DNA of 64,000 nucleotides from Citrus sinensis (Eukaryota > Streptophyta > Magnoliopsida > Sapindales > Rutaceae), in NCBI RefSeq assembly GCF_022201045.2, contig NC_068558.1:32879501-32943500 (forward strand), read 5' to 3'. Positions 12,535 through 22,345 of the stretch are shown piece after piece. The stretch's first letter is position 1. Each line of letters starts with the position of its first letter. The notes beneath the pieces are model-generated. The model saw only the letters and a program-made list of their open reading frames with translations. It made no database searches and was not told the origin of the DNA. The position numbers and the translations under genes were made by a program.

Positions 12535-13430
12535 CTTTCGGAAACAAAGACAACCTTGAAGCTGATCACCCGGGATCACACCCCCACCTTTTGATGTGTC
12601 AATGGCCTCCCACATTGAACTCCTTAATCCATCTCAGGCCGCTTATCAGGGTTAGCATCCCAGCATCTCTTCATTACATTTGCTAGAGAACTTGGGCAGC
12701 GTCTTGGTATCTCGGGCGTCTCAGATTCTGTTTCAAAATGAATGTAGACAGAAATAAGAAATGGGTTGCATTTTGAGGCATCAATTTTTTTTTTCCCCTT
12801 TTTTGAGGACCTGTTGAAAATGGTCGATTCTTAGAGAAAGATAATATTTGGGCTTGAAGCAGATACTGTACCAGGCGAACCACGGCTGAGGTGACTTCTG
12901 AGAAACTAAACATTACATTTGTATTTCCACCCCAAAAAAAAAAAAACGCTCATAGTAACACGGACAGTCCAAAGCCAACACTTCCCATCATCACATCAAA
13001 TGAAGCAGAAATTAACGGGAGATGGTGCAATTAAGATTTTATAGGAAATGACCTTATATGTATGACTGATCTTCCAGACCTATACCCCACTACATTTTCC
13101 TTGAAACACATAAAGAAAAACTAACAGCCATGAATTATCTTTTTCTAGTAAAAGAAACTGACCTCAAAATCACACTACATATATGCAAGTAGAAAAGGAA
13201 CAGAAATAAAGTCTATACCTCCGGAGCCATGTAACCAAGATTGCCCTCTCCCCCCCCCCCAAGTCAGGTCATTAGGATTTGGGGCTTCAACACCGGCAAC
13301 TACAAGATCAGCAATTTTTACAGTGCGAGTCTTGTTCAATAATAGCATGTTCTCTGTTTTCACATCTCTGTGGACAATCTTCTGTGAATGAAGGTTACTC
13401 AATCTACAAAATATAAGTGCTGAGCTGAAC
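12535..13430 (-). pseudogene. fragment of a plant Raf-like/STY-type protein kinase, degraded
   Basis: Three exon remnants are readable on the minus strand. About 13430-13230 holds the catalytic loop (LHSQKIVHRDVKTENMLL), then an activation segment where the expected DFG reads DLV (IADLVVAGVEA). It ends with an out-of-frame GYMAPE after a run of G near 13250. About 12913-12850 gives SFSEVTSAVVR. About 12725-12535 gives CPSSLANVMKRCWDANPDKRPEM, then a stop and a C-terminal tail resembling the CLCF-RK ending of this kinase group. The loss of DFG, the frameshift at the G run and the early stop all argue against function. The N-lobe is missing. The source is probably an intron-containing gene copied as genomic DNA. 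Confidence 0.8.
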
Positions 13431-13439
13431 AAGATTTCG

Positions 13440-16400
13440 AGTCACAAGCCATCCTCTAGAGCCATAGGGTAACATATGGTAGAAAAATTACAATTACTAA
13501 TGGGGTAGATATAGGTACCCTCAGTCGAGATCAAGTGCTAGCTGGACAACCACTTTGAAAGCTAGTTTCCTTCTCCTGTGGTAAGTTTCATTTCCTTTCA
13601 GATTTTACCACATGTGTTCAGCTTAATTTCTTCAAATTACTCCGATTTAAGACCAAATTAGACTTTCGAATAAGGGCTTAAGCAATATATATAATACAGA
13701 TGACCTAGGAAATGGGCAAGGATACTCTGTAATATGAAGGGACAATTTGGATGTGTTTGCAAAAATGAAAAGACAGTAACCCCTGAAATACTGGATGCGA
13801 TTGATGACTTGACGGTCAATCTAAATTTTTTTTTTTTCTCTCTCTCTAAATTTTTTAAAGCACCAACTACTTTCAGATCCATCTGCCATCTATATTGAGT
13901 ATATTCTAATTATAATTCTATCGTTGTTTGTCCTTAGAAAGCAAATACGTACAAAACTGTATTTAATACTCTATTTTAAACCCACCACCAAAAATATAAA
14001 ATAAAATCAAAATGTATCTATTAAATTAAATAATTTGCAAAAACTACGGCTCTCAATAGTTAGTCTACTTATAGACTAAAGTTATTTATTAATCATGGTT
14101 AATATGAGATGTGTGTAACAAAAAAACAATAGATAGGTGGCTTGCTTTGCTTTTGCTCCAGAAAAATTATCGAGATTTCGGTTAGGCAAACTGAGCAGTT
14201 CAATTTTAGTACAATATTTTGTCTAACAATTTTTAGTTTAGCATTAAACCATAATATCATTTTTTTATTAGCATTAATTTAATTTCTTTTTAATTAATGA
14301 TTATGTTATACGTATAGTGTTACTCTCATCATCGTTTAACTTTTTCATCCACTAATGATTAATGCTTCAACAACATATTACAATTCAGAGAGAATGACAA
14401 TTCCATCCCTCCTTTCTTTCCCCCCCCCCCCCCCCCCCTTTTTTTTTTTTTTTTGCATCACTTAGGTTTCTTGTAGATTTTTAGTACCTCATTTTATCAA
14501 TGACTAACAATGTTAATTGAAAAATTATGCGGTTGGAGGTAAAATATAGTTGGTTTATTGATACACAAAGACACACAAAAAAACGTATTAAAACTGGGCC
14601 AGTTAATGAGGGCCTTTTATGCCGACGCGACGTGATCGTGCAAATATGAAATATTGCACTGAACACTAATGAGCCATGGTCCAAAACAATACCTGGACCA
14701 GTTAATGAGGCTGGCATAGTTTCTATAAATAAGGACTAGCCCAAGTATCAGTCAATCTACGCTTCAGCAATTGGCATCCCAAACAAGTGCTCTACCCTAA
14801 AACTAAGAGTGGACCTTCTAACACCCCTTCAAAATTCTTAGGAATCCTCTTTTTTTTTTTTTTTTATCCCAGTGATTACTATTCTCATTCTAATACCAAA
14901 ATAACATTTTCCTATTAAATTCCATTTACAATTATTTTACTTTATTCCAATTTAATTATTTTAAGGCCTTATTTTGTAATGAGATGCTATAATTTTTAAA
15001 AAATTATAATTATAAAATAAAAGTTAATAATATATAGTAAATATAATTTTTAAAAAATAATAAAGATATACTACATTTTTTATTATAAAAATATAAAATC
15101 AAATCAACTTAGTTTCTAAAATATAATAGTTGATATTTATTAAATATTTTAGTACTATAAAAGTTACAACTCTCCGACTTCAGTTCCAAACACGGACCTA
15201 AAATAGATTGAGACAATGAGTTTGCAAAACTATATGTGAAGTTAAGTGGAGCTTCTTGATAGTCCTTCCAATCGCGATCGTGATAGCACACGTTGAACTT
15301 GGAAAAACATAAGCTGCCGAACTCAATAAGCATTTGCAAAAGATAGTACATCAGGTAGTTTTAAAACAAGTTTTTTTTTAACAAATCAATGTCTTACTTT
15401 TGGTCTTTTTGGATAGATGAGTCACACAAAAAAAAAAAAAAAAAAGCACTCGTTGATTTTTCAGATTTTAGAGAGATAGAAGCGATCGAAGAGTTTGTAA
15501 AGAAAATAAAAATATCCTGGGTGTGTTGAGTTTGCAGAGGGAGAAGCAGGTGGGCGAGTTTGTTCTTCAATAGCGGGGTGTTAATAGCTGTAATGTAAGG
15601 CAAATGGATTGTCCCTTAAGCCCATTCAAACTCGGCCTATATCTAAGGAATAAGTAGGCTTTAATTCTCAAGCTGATTTGGGGGACACTGGGCCAGGCTG
15701 GCTTCGTTTTGCTTTTTGTTTTCTCTCTCGAATAAAATTACCAATTTAAAGTAAAGTTATGGCTACTTTGAAAATGTTCTAAAGTAGAGTAAGAATTATA
15801 ATTATACATATAAAATAATAAATAGTAAAAATTTTATTATAATTTTAATCATGTAGTTATAAAATATTGCTCTACCTTAAAGCGATTTTAACATAGTCGA
15901 ACCCAATTGGTTATATGCGTAAAGTTTCAATAATGCGGTGTGCGTCTTCATGTGTCAAAATTATGATTATTGATTTACTTCTAAATATGTAACGAATTAT
16001 GAGCATTAAATATCTAAATCGAACCATTATTATAAATCTATTCTAATCTATGAGGAATTACCAAATTTTTAATTGAGAATACAATAGATTTATCTCCGCG
16101 CACACATTGACATTCCATCTCTTTACTGTTGCATTGATTTTAGAAAGTTAATTTTATGGTTCTTGCCTCAATGCCCAGCTGCACCATCGTAACAAGTTTT
16201 TCATTGTCGTTAAGAAATTATTCATTCATAATCACTGATTCACTATATTATCGTTATACGAAACATATTTTTGTAATAGATATAGTAAATTATATATACA
16301 ACGAAAAAGCTATTATCAATTAAAAAAAAAGTTGCGGACGTTTGTAATACGCAACATGCTGCACTATAATCGGACCCTAAAATATTAAAATAATAGATAA

Positions 16401-19238
16401 ATTAAAAAATAAATAAAATGTATGTTTTAAGTAAAATATTTTATTTTGTAATATATTAAAATACGTGTTTTACATATTTAAAGAATCTTTGGTTAATAAA
16501 TTATTCCATACATATTTTAAGTTGCCCCATTTTGATAACATAATATTTGCATCATTGCATGCATGAACTTGATCGCTAACATTGATGTTATATGAGTCGC
16601 ATCTGATGAAAATTCCACATGACAAATATTCAAGCGATCGAAATCGATAGACAAATTAATTGTACCATGTTACAGTTAAGATTGGAAAATAATGTATCTG
16701 GCACATCTTCCTTTTATGTGGCAAATTAATGTACATACCATAGAGTACATTTTTCCTTTTACGTGGCCCTCATGACGTAGACGTCGTCCAGGTATAAATC
16801 ATCATGTGACAGTGATTTAATGTGGACGCCTAATGACCAATGAGCTTTTGATTCAATGGGAAAAGTATTGCACTTACAATGATAAGTATAAGAGTTCGAA
16901 CTTCTATAAGAGTATTATGGAGGTTAGTTTCAATTTTTTCTTAATTATCAACTAATTGAGTGGAGACAGTCTCTCCTTTATAAAATATGAGTGGAGTAGA
17001 CACCCCTCGAATATTAGAGAGGATTTAAAGTATTTAGATAAATCCTTCAATGTGTTAATGTATGGCAATAGTCCTAATTATTTAATACGATTATAAATAT
17101 TGTAATTATAATGTCTAATGTAATATTTGTAACAATCTGTGTATAACAAAATAAAAAATATATATGGATGCCTAATGGACCGGCAACATTCAACACTGAG
17201 AGTCAACTCAGTTTTTGTCTTTTAACAATTGTATACCAACAATTTGTGGTCCAAATTTTAACATAATATTATCGTTTAAAGAAAAACAAAATACTTGAGA
17301 ATTTAGTAACCCATTTTTCCACGTGCGGAGTTAAGCTCCCCCTCCATTGCCATTGCTTTTATTTTTCAATAATATCACTTTTTACTTCATATATGAAATT
17401 TTTAAAAGTAGATTTAGTAATCAGATTGTGTGTAAACATCTAGAGTTCCAACGAACTACGCAAGCACGGCATAAAGGATCTTTTTTTTTTTTATTATTCA
17501 AGGCTCTCTAACTGCTAATGATTTTATTCTACGTGTTAATCGAATAATGCTATTGTATAATTGAGATTTAACAATTTATTATATTTTAACTTACTAACCA
17601 CGAATTATTTACGTGAAATTTACTCAGAAAAAAATTCGAGAACATGGTCAGTAAGTGTCCAATTAAACTACGCCACAACAAAAATGATTTGGACATGCTG
17701 ACGATAAACCTTAACTACTACTAGTACTACTTATACGTGCACGTTTGTAATACCAACGGTGAAGCCAGACAGTGTCCAGTTTGATCAAGTATTATGTCAT
17801 TAAGTTTAATTTTTTTCAAAAAATTCATTTTCTTTTTTATTTCTCCTAAATATTTATTTGCCCCCAATATAATTTGTGGTTGTCCCAATTAGCTTTGAAT
17901 AAAATACAAAAAAAATGTAATTACAAATTTCTATTTGAATGATGCTTGGGGAACCCAATTTGTTTCCATCTGATGTGGTATTTATCTATTAAATGATATA
18001 ATAATAATTTTGTTAAATTATAAAACTTATTATCCATTATATAAATGACACAAAGGGTGAGCATTCAGATTATGTTAATCTGAATAGAATTAAACCTAAA
18101 ATTTATTTTGTATTCGGTTCGGTTTAGATTAAAGGGTTGTTTGATTTTTGTCTAAAGTCTTAATCTTAATTTTTTTTTACATTTATAATTTTTATTTTGT
18201 TTGTTTTTTTAATCACTTATATCTAATTATAATATGTTTAAGTTTGAATAAAAAACGTTAAATATTCTGACTTTCATCTTAATGGCAAAACATCTTAATA
18301 AAACTATAATATTCTATCTCATCAATATTCATATTGAATAAATTTATTTCCTATTATATGAATTATCCTTTTAGGTGAGTGTGTATAATAGGTTCATCTC
18401 TTTGTACTTGTATTTACTGTTTTTATAATAGATTTTAAATTTTATTTAATACATTAATTTTAATTCAAATGATTAAACAATTCTTTATTGACTTATGTAA
18501 TTAACAAGAAAAAATATCAGTTTATTGTACTAAAAATAACATTGTCAGTATCATTTATTAATGTAAAAAAATTGCGTTATATATATACTTTGTTAACATA
18601 AACATTATCAATTTTTTAACTAACCAAATAATTTATTTATAACTTGTCATATGCTTAACCAATAATATAAATATTATTAATATTTATGAGATTATATATG
18701 TTAAAATATCATATTTCAGATGTTTTCCTTTCGAAAAATAAACAACTTAATATTTTTATTCAGATATTTAAAAAAGAAAAATAAACATGTCATTCAAATA
18801 TATGTATTTAGACCTATTCAGATTTTAAATAAATTTAGATCTATTCAGATTTCAAATTAAAAAAAAAAATACTTCCTAACCCTTAAAAGTTGAATAAGTT
18901 CAAAATTAAAACTTGATTGATTTTTATTGTGGTTATGGTTAAAAAGAACAATTCCTAATTCTCTTCTCTTCTAATATTGTCCATATGCTCCCCTTTTACA
19001 TTAAAATTCAACTCATGTTATTAATCGGTATGAAATTTAAAGAAATCCAACCCTTCTCTCAATCTTTTTCCATGTCACGTGTTGCGTTCATACGAGCTAG
19101 GGAGACCATAAACTATTTGAGTGAAATATGGACGTAAATTTTGGTACGCACACTTCAACATCATTCAGACAAGAAATGCGCGTTGTCGTCATCTTGTGCT
19201 TAGTTGCTATCAATTGGTTAAAAGATCTCATAATGCAA
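13440..19238. other. long AT-rich intergenic spacer
   Basis: I see no gene in nearly 5.8 kb. The phrase CCAGTTAATGAGG occurs twice about 100 bp apart (near 14599 and 14698). Many short ATTCAGATTT-like motifs lie at 18710-18860, as in decayed transposon ends. A tRNA-B-box-like GTTCGAACT occurs near 16893. None could be assigned to an element. Confidence 0.5.
14420..14454. repeat. homopolymer junction: about 19 C followed by 16 T
   Basis: An uninterrupted C run passes directly into an uninterrupted T run. Run length in an assembly is unreliable here. Confidence 0.9.
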
Positions 19239-19247
19239 TTTCGAAAA
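19239..19247. repeat. MULE target-site duplication, left copy
   Basis: TTTCGAAAA is repeated at 26030-26038 directly outside the other terminal inverted repeat. Nine bases is the usual Mutator-like duplication length. Confidence 0.88.
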
Positions 19248-19316
19248 GGAAAATGATGTTTGTCCCGGGTCAAACCCCGGGTCAAACCCCGAAAATGATG
19301 TAAACGGCGTCGTTTT
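19248..19316 (+). repeat. left terminal inverted repeat of the MULE
   Basis: It matches the reverse complement of the right end: TGATGTTTG, CCCGGGTCAAACCCCG and AAACGGCGTCGTTTT in the same order. Relative to the right end it carries an extra 12-bp copy of GGGTCAAACCCC. Farther in, CT-rich TTTCTTCG repeats (19500-19540) face GAAGAAACGAAA repeats at the other end (25840-25915), so the inverted similarity extends loosely for 200-300 bp. Confidence 0.88.
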
Positions 19317-19681
19317 GATTATTATTTTTTTTCTTTTGGAAAACTCTAAAACGACGACGTTTTGTGATGATATTTTGAGAAGAATAAAATCTATCTTCCT
19401 CTTCGTTTTTGTTTCTTCGTTTCACCTGTGAAAGCAACAGAGCAACAGAGATCCCAACTTGGTCTTGTTCCGTTATCTCTTCATCTCTTCATCTCTTCAT
19501 TTCTTCGTTTCTTCGTTTCTTCGTTTCTTCGTTTCTTTACTTTCCTTCCTCTCCCGAGGTCCAGACATTCGGGATCCACGACGACCGACTGACAGCCACG
19601 ATCATCGTCAACACTGGTAGCACTGGTACTCGAAGCTTGTTCGGGAAATTGAACTCACGAAGCGGCAAAGTTACAGCCCGA

Positions 19682-19831
19682 GGTAATGCTTCGTTTTTTC
19701 CTCTTTAGGTTATGGCAAAATCGGGACGATTTGGTTGATCTAGGTTAGGCTGTCCTGGTAATGCTTCGTTTTTTCCTCTTAAGTTATGGCAAAATGGGGA
19801 CGATTTGGTTGATCTAGGTTAGGCTGCCCTG
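19682..19831 (+). repeat. 75-bp tandem duplication at the start of the leader intron
   Basis: The segment from TAATGCTTCGTTTTTTCCTC through TTGATCTAGGTTAGGCTG occurs twice, starting at 19683 and 19758, with a few differences. The duplication includes the sequence next to the predicted donor site, so two alternative donors may exist. Confidence 0.8.
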
Positions 19832-21309
19832 TTGAATTTAATTTCATTGCTCAACAAGTGCTAAATTTTGTTCCTCTTTGATTTAATGTCATTGCCCTGT
19901 TGAATTCTTGAATTTTGTTCCACTTGAAAGCTGTATTTGCTAAATTTTGTTCCTCTTTAATTTAATTAAATTTTTGAAGACCACACTTTTAATTTTTGAG
20001 TTCTAATTAGTTAGGCATCCGACCCACAATCATGGCATCAGGGTCTCTGACTTAATTTTTGTAACAACAATTACAAAACTATGAGTTAATCTCTTTGAAT
20101 TATTATTGTTGCTAAAGTGTACACTCAATGGAATAAGTTGGTCTTGGTGGGAATTTTTCTAATTACAGTGGTTAATTGTTAAGCACAAGAAGGGTTTGTG
20201 ATGGAACAAATCGATAGAAGTGGGAATTGTAAAGCGAAACAGCAAAACTTAGCCATGACAGAGAGTATTAAGTAGGGCAAATCCAAATAAGATATTCCTT
20301 ATTTGAATCAATTGCAGCTGTTCTCTTTCTGTATTTTATGTTATTTTTTGAATTAATGTAACCGAGTGATGAGGATTAATATTATTGATGGAGGGTTGTA
20401 TTTTATCTCCAGTTGTGTGTGTATAGATTGTGTGCATTTTGGCTTGGGTTCTTTGATAGCCTTTCTGGCATGTTGCTTCTAGTTTTCATAGCTACTGGGT
20501 GGTTGCTAGGTGGTATTTTGGTATTAGCTGGGTGGTATTTTCTAGCATGTTGCTTCTAGTTTGGATATTAGCTGTTGGGTTTCTGGCATTTTGGTATTAG
20601 TTGCTGGCATGTGGCTTGGGTTGTTGGTGGTTTTGGCATGTTGCTGCTAGTTTGTTTTTGGCATTTTGGTATTAGCTGCTGGCATGTGGCTTGGGTTCTG
20701 GGTGGTATTTTCTGGCATGTTGCTTCTAGTTTGGAGATTAGCTGCTGGGTTTCTGGCATTTGGGTATTAGTTGCTGGCATGTGGCTTGGGTTGTTGGTGG
20801 TATTTTTGGGCATGTTGCTGCTAGTTTGTTTTTGGCATTTTGGTATTAGCTGCTGGCATGTGGCTTGGGTTCTGGGTGGTATTTTCTGGCATGTTGCTTC
20901 TAGTTTGGAGATTAGTTGCTGGGTTTCTGGCATTTGGGTATTAGTTGCTGGCATGTGGCTTGGGTTGTTGGTGGTATTTTTGGGCATGTTGCTGCTAGTT
21001 TGTTTTTGGCATTTTGGTATTAGCTGCTGGCATGTGGCTTGGGTTGTGGGTGGTATTTTCTGGCATGTTGCTTCTAGTTTGGAGATTAGCTGCTGGGTTT
21101 CTAGCATTTTGGTATTAGTTGCTGGCATGTGGTTTGGGTTCTGGGTGGTATTTTCTGGCATGTTTCTGGGTGGTTCAGGCAGTAATCATGTTGTTCATAT
21201 GTTCTAGTTTTCTTTTCTTTTAAGTCTAACTAACTGTAATTGCAATTAAAATTTGATTTGGGTAATTTCTTTGGCATTATTAACTGTAATTGTTTCCGTT
21301 TTTGGGCAG
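19683..21309 (+). other. probable 5'-leader intron of the MULE GRF gene
   Basis: A good donor (CCCGAG|GTAATG at 19683) and acceptor (TTTTTGGGCAG| ending at 21309) frame 1.63 kb just before the ATG at 21341. The satellite and its long accidental frames then fall inside an intron, which explains why they need not code. This is inferred from splice signals only. Confidence 0.6.
20541..21170 (+). repeat. 174-bp satellite inside the MULE leader intron
   Basis: TCTGGCATGTTGCTTCTAG recurs at 20711, 20885 and 21059 with exactly 174-bp spacing. A diverged earlier copy lies at 20541. Each 174-bp unit is itself two related halves (about 80 and 94 bp) sharing GGCATGTTGCT-CTAG, GGTATTAG-TGCTGGCATGTGGCTTGGG blocks, so it is a dimeric higher-order repeat. 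As 174 is divisible by three, both strands show long open frames that simply repeat. Confidence 0.9.
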
Positions 21310-21340
21310 TTTATTCCCAAGGGACTATTAACCACAAACA

Positions 21341-21736
21341 ATGTCATCCGAGCTAAGTGAGAATCGGAGCTCATTGCAAATGTGTAATAGATGCGGTAAT
21401 CATATGGAGTTGTTAACGTCACGCACAACAAAAAATCCAAATCGGAAATTTTGGATTTGTAGAGGATGTAAGAACTTTCAATGGGCTGAAGATCGTAAAC
21501 CAACCGAAGAGAAAATAGACTTGTTAGCGGATGAAATTACGAAGTTAGGCTTAGAGATCGAGTGTTTGTCCGTTAAATTTCAATTATTGCATAAAGAACT
21601 TGAGCATATGCGAGAACGTGAAGTGCAGAGGCGATTATTGGATGACGAACTTCGAAAGAGAGAGGCACCGCGATATGATTTTATTAAAATACTGATGATT
21701 GTTGTATTATGTTTTCTCTTAAAGTATTATTTTTAA
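21341..21736 (+). CDS. GRF-type zinc-finger, coiled-coil, C-terminally membrane-anchored protein of the MULE
   Basis: The 131-residue protein begins MSSELSEN. Residues 15-48 form a GRF-type zinc finger with C15, C18, C40 and C43 and the NPNRKFWICRGC signature. GRF fingers bind single-stranded nucleic acid in proteins such as APE2 and TOP3A. Residues about 53-105 are charged heptad-like sequence (EKIDLLADEITKLGLEIECL, then KELEHMREREVQRRLL), likely a coiled coil. Residues 112-131 (IKILMIVVLCFLLKYYF) form one hydrophobic tail segment, so the protein may be tail-anchored in a membrane. Short proteins of this layout are numerous in plant genomes (named At4g04775-like, by recall). Here it sits between MULE ends, convergent with the transposase, in the position of mudrB but unlike the MURB protein family as I know it. 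Its role in transposition is unknown. Confidence 0.85.
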   Translation: MSSELSENRSSLQMCNRCGNHMELLTSRTTKNPNRKFWICRGCKNFQWAEDRKPTEEKIDLLADEITKLGLEIECLSVKFQLLHKELEHMREREVQRRLLDDELRKREAPRYDFIKILMIVVLCFLLKYYF

Positions 21737-21785
21737 GTTGTTTCAAGTTAAAGACTTGTAGACATATGTAATAGCATTTTCATGT

Positions 21786-22140
21786 TAAATTATAATTTGG
21801 CCCCAAAAATTATTCTCAAAATTATACTATGGCCCAAATCATTCTAATATTTTCGAAATTAATCCAATTCTAAACTTTTGAAAATAAACTTATTAATTCA
21901 TAGTATTATGAAATTATAATTTGGCCCCAAAAATTATTCTCAAAATGATACTATGGCCCAAATCATTCTAATATTTTCGAAATTAATCAAATTCTAAACT
22001 TTTGAAAATAAACTTATTAATTCATAGTATTATGAAATTATAATTTGGCCCCAAAATTTATTCTCAAAATTATACTATGGCCCAAATCATTCTAATATTT
22101 TTCAAATTAATCCATTTCTAGAATTTTGAAAATAGACTTA
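21786..22140. repeat. 3 x 124-bp tandem repeat between the convergent MULE genes
   Basis: The unit contains TATAATTTGGCCCCAAAA, ACTATGGCCCAAATCATTCT and AATAAACTTATTAATTCATAG. It starts at 21791, 21915 and 22039, exactly 124 bp apart, and the last copy diverges and is cut short. It lies in the short region where both genes' 3' ends meet and may hold their poly(A) signals. Confidence 0.9.
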
Positions 22141-22345
22141 AGAACTCCATAATTTAAAAAATGTCGAAATACACATACACCAAATTACATTAGTACATTA
22201 GTTGAATAGTACATAAAACATAAGCATAACCTAACTTTGATTACATGCTTGGTTCATTAGTTGAAAACTCCCCTTGATTGGCCTCCTCGAAATTTTGTTG
22301 CGGTGCATGTTGCAAGTGCACATGATGAGCTGGACCGTAATTCAT

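Noticed and set aside
16830-16990. Possible second SINE or tRNA remnant (GTTCGAACT near 16893)
   Set aside because: There is a B-box-like motif and some tRNA-like text upstream, but no clear target duplication, tail or cloverleaf.
19409-19708. 99-codon plus-strand frame at the left MULE end
   Set aside because: It is built of TTTCTTCG repeats and runs through the predicted splice donor at 19683. It is better read as leader.
20541-21170. Repeat array resembling a CRISPR or tandem gene array
   Set aside because: The units abut without unique spacers, and the genome is a plant.
20568-21207. Long open frames of about 200 codons on both strands
   Set aside because: They are products of the 174-bp satellite, whose period is a multiple of three. 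The translations only repeat, and the region falls in a predicted intron.
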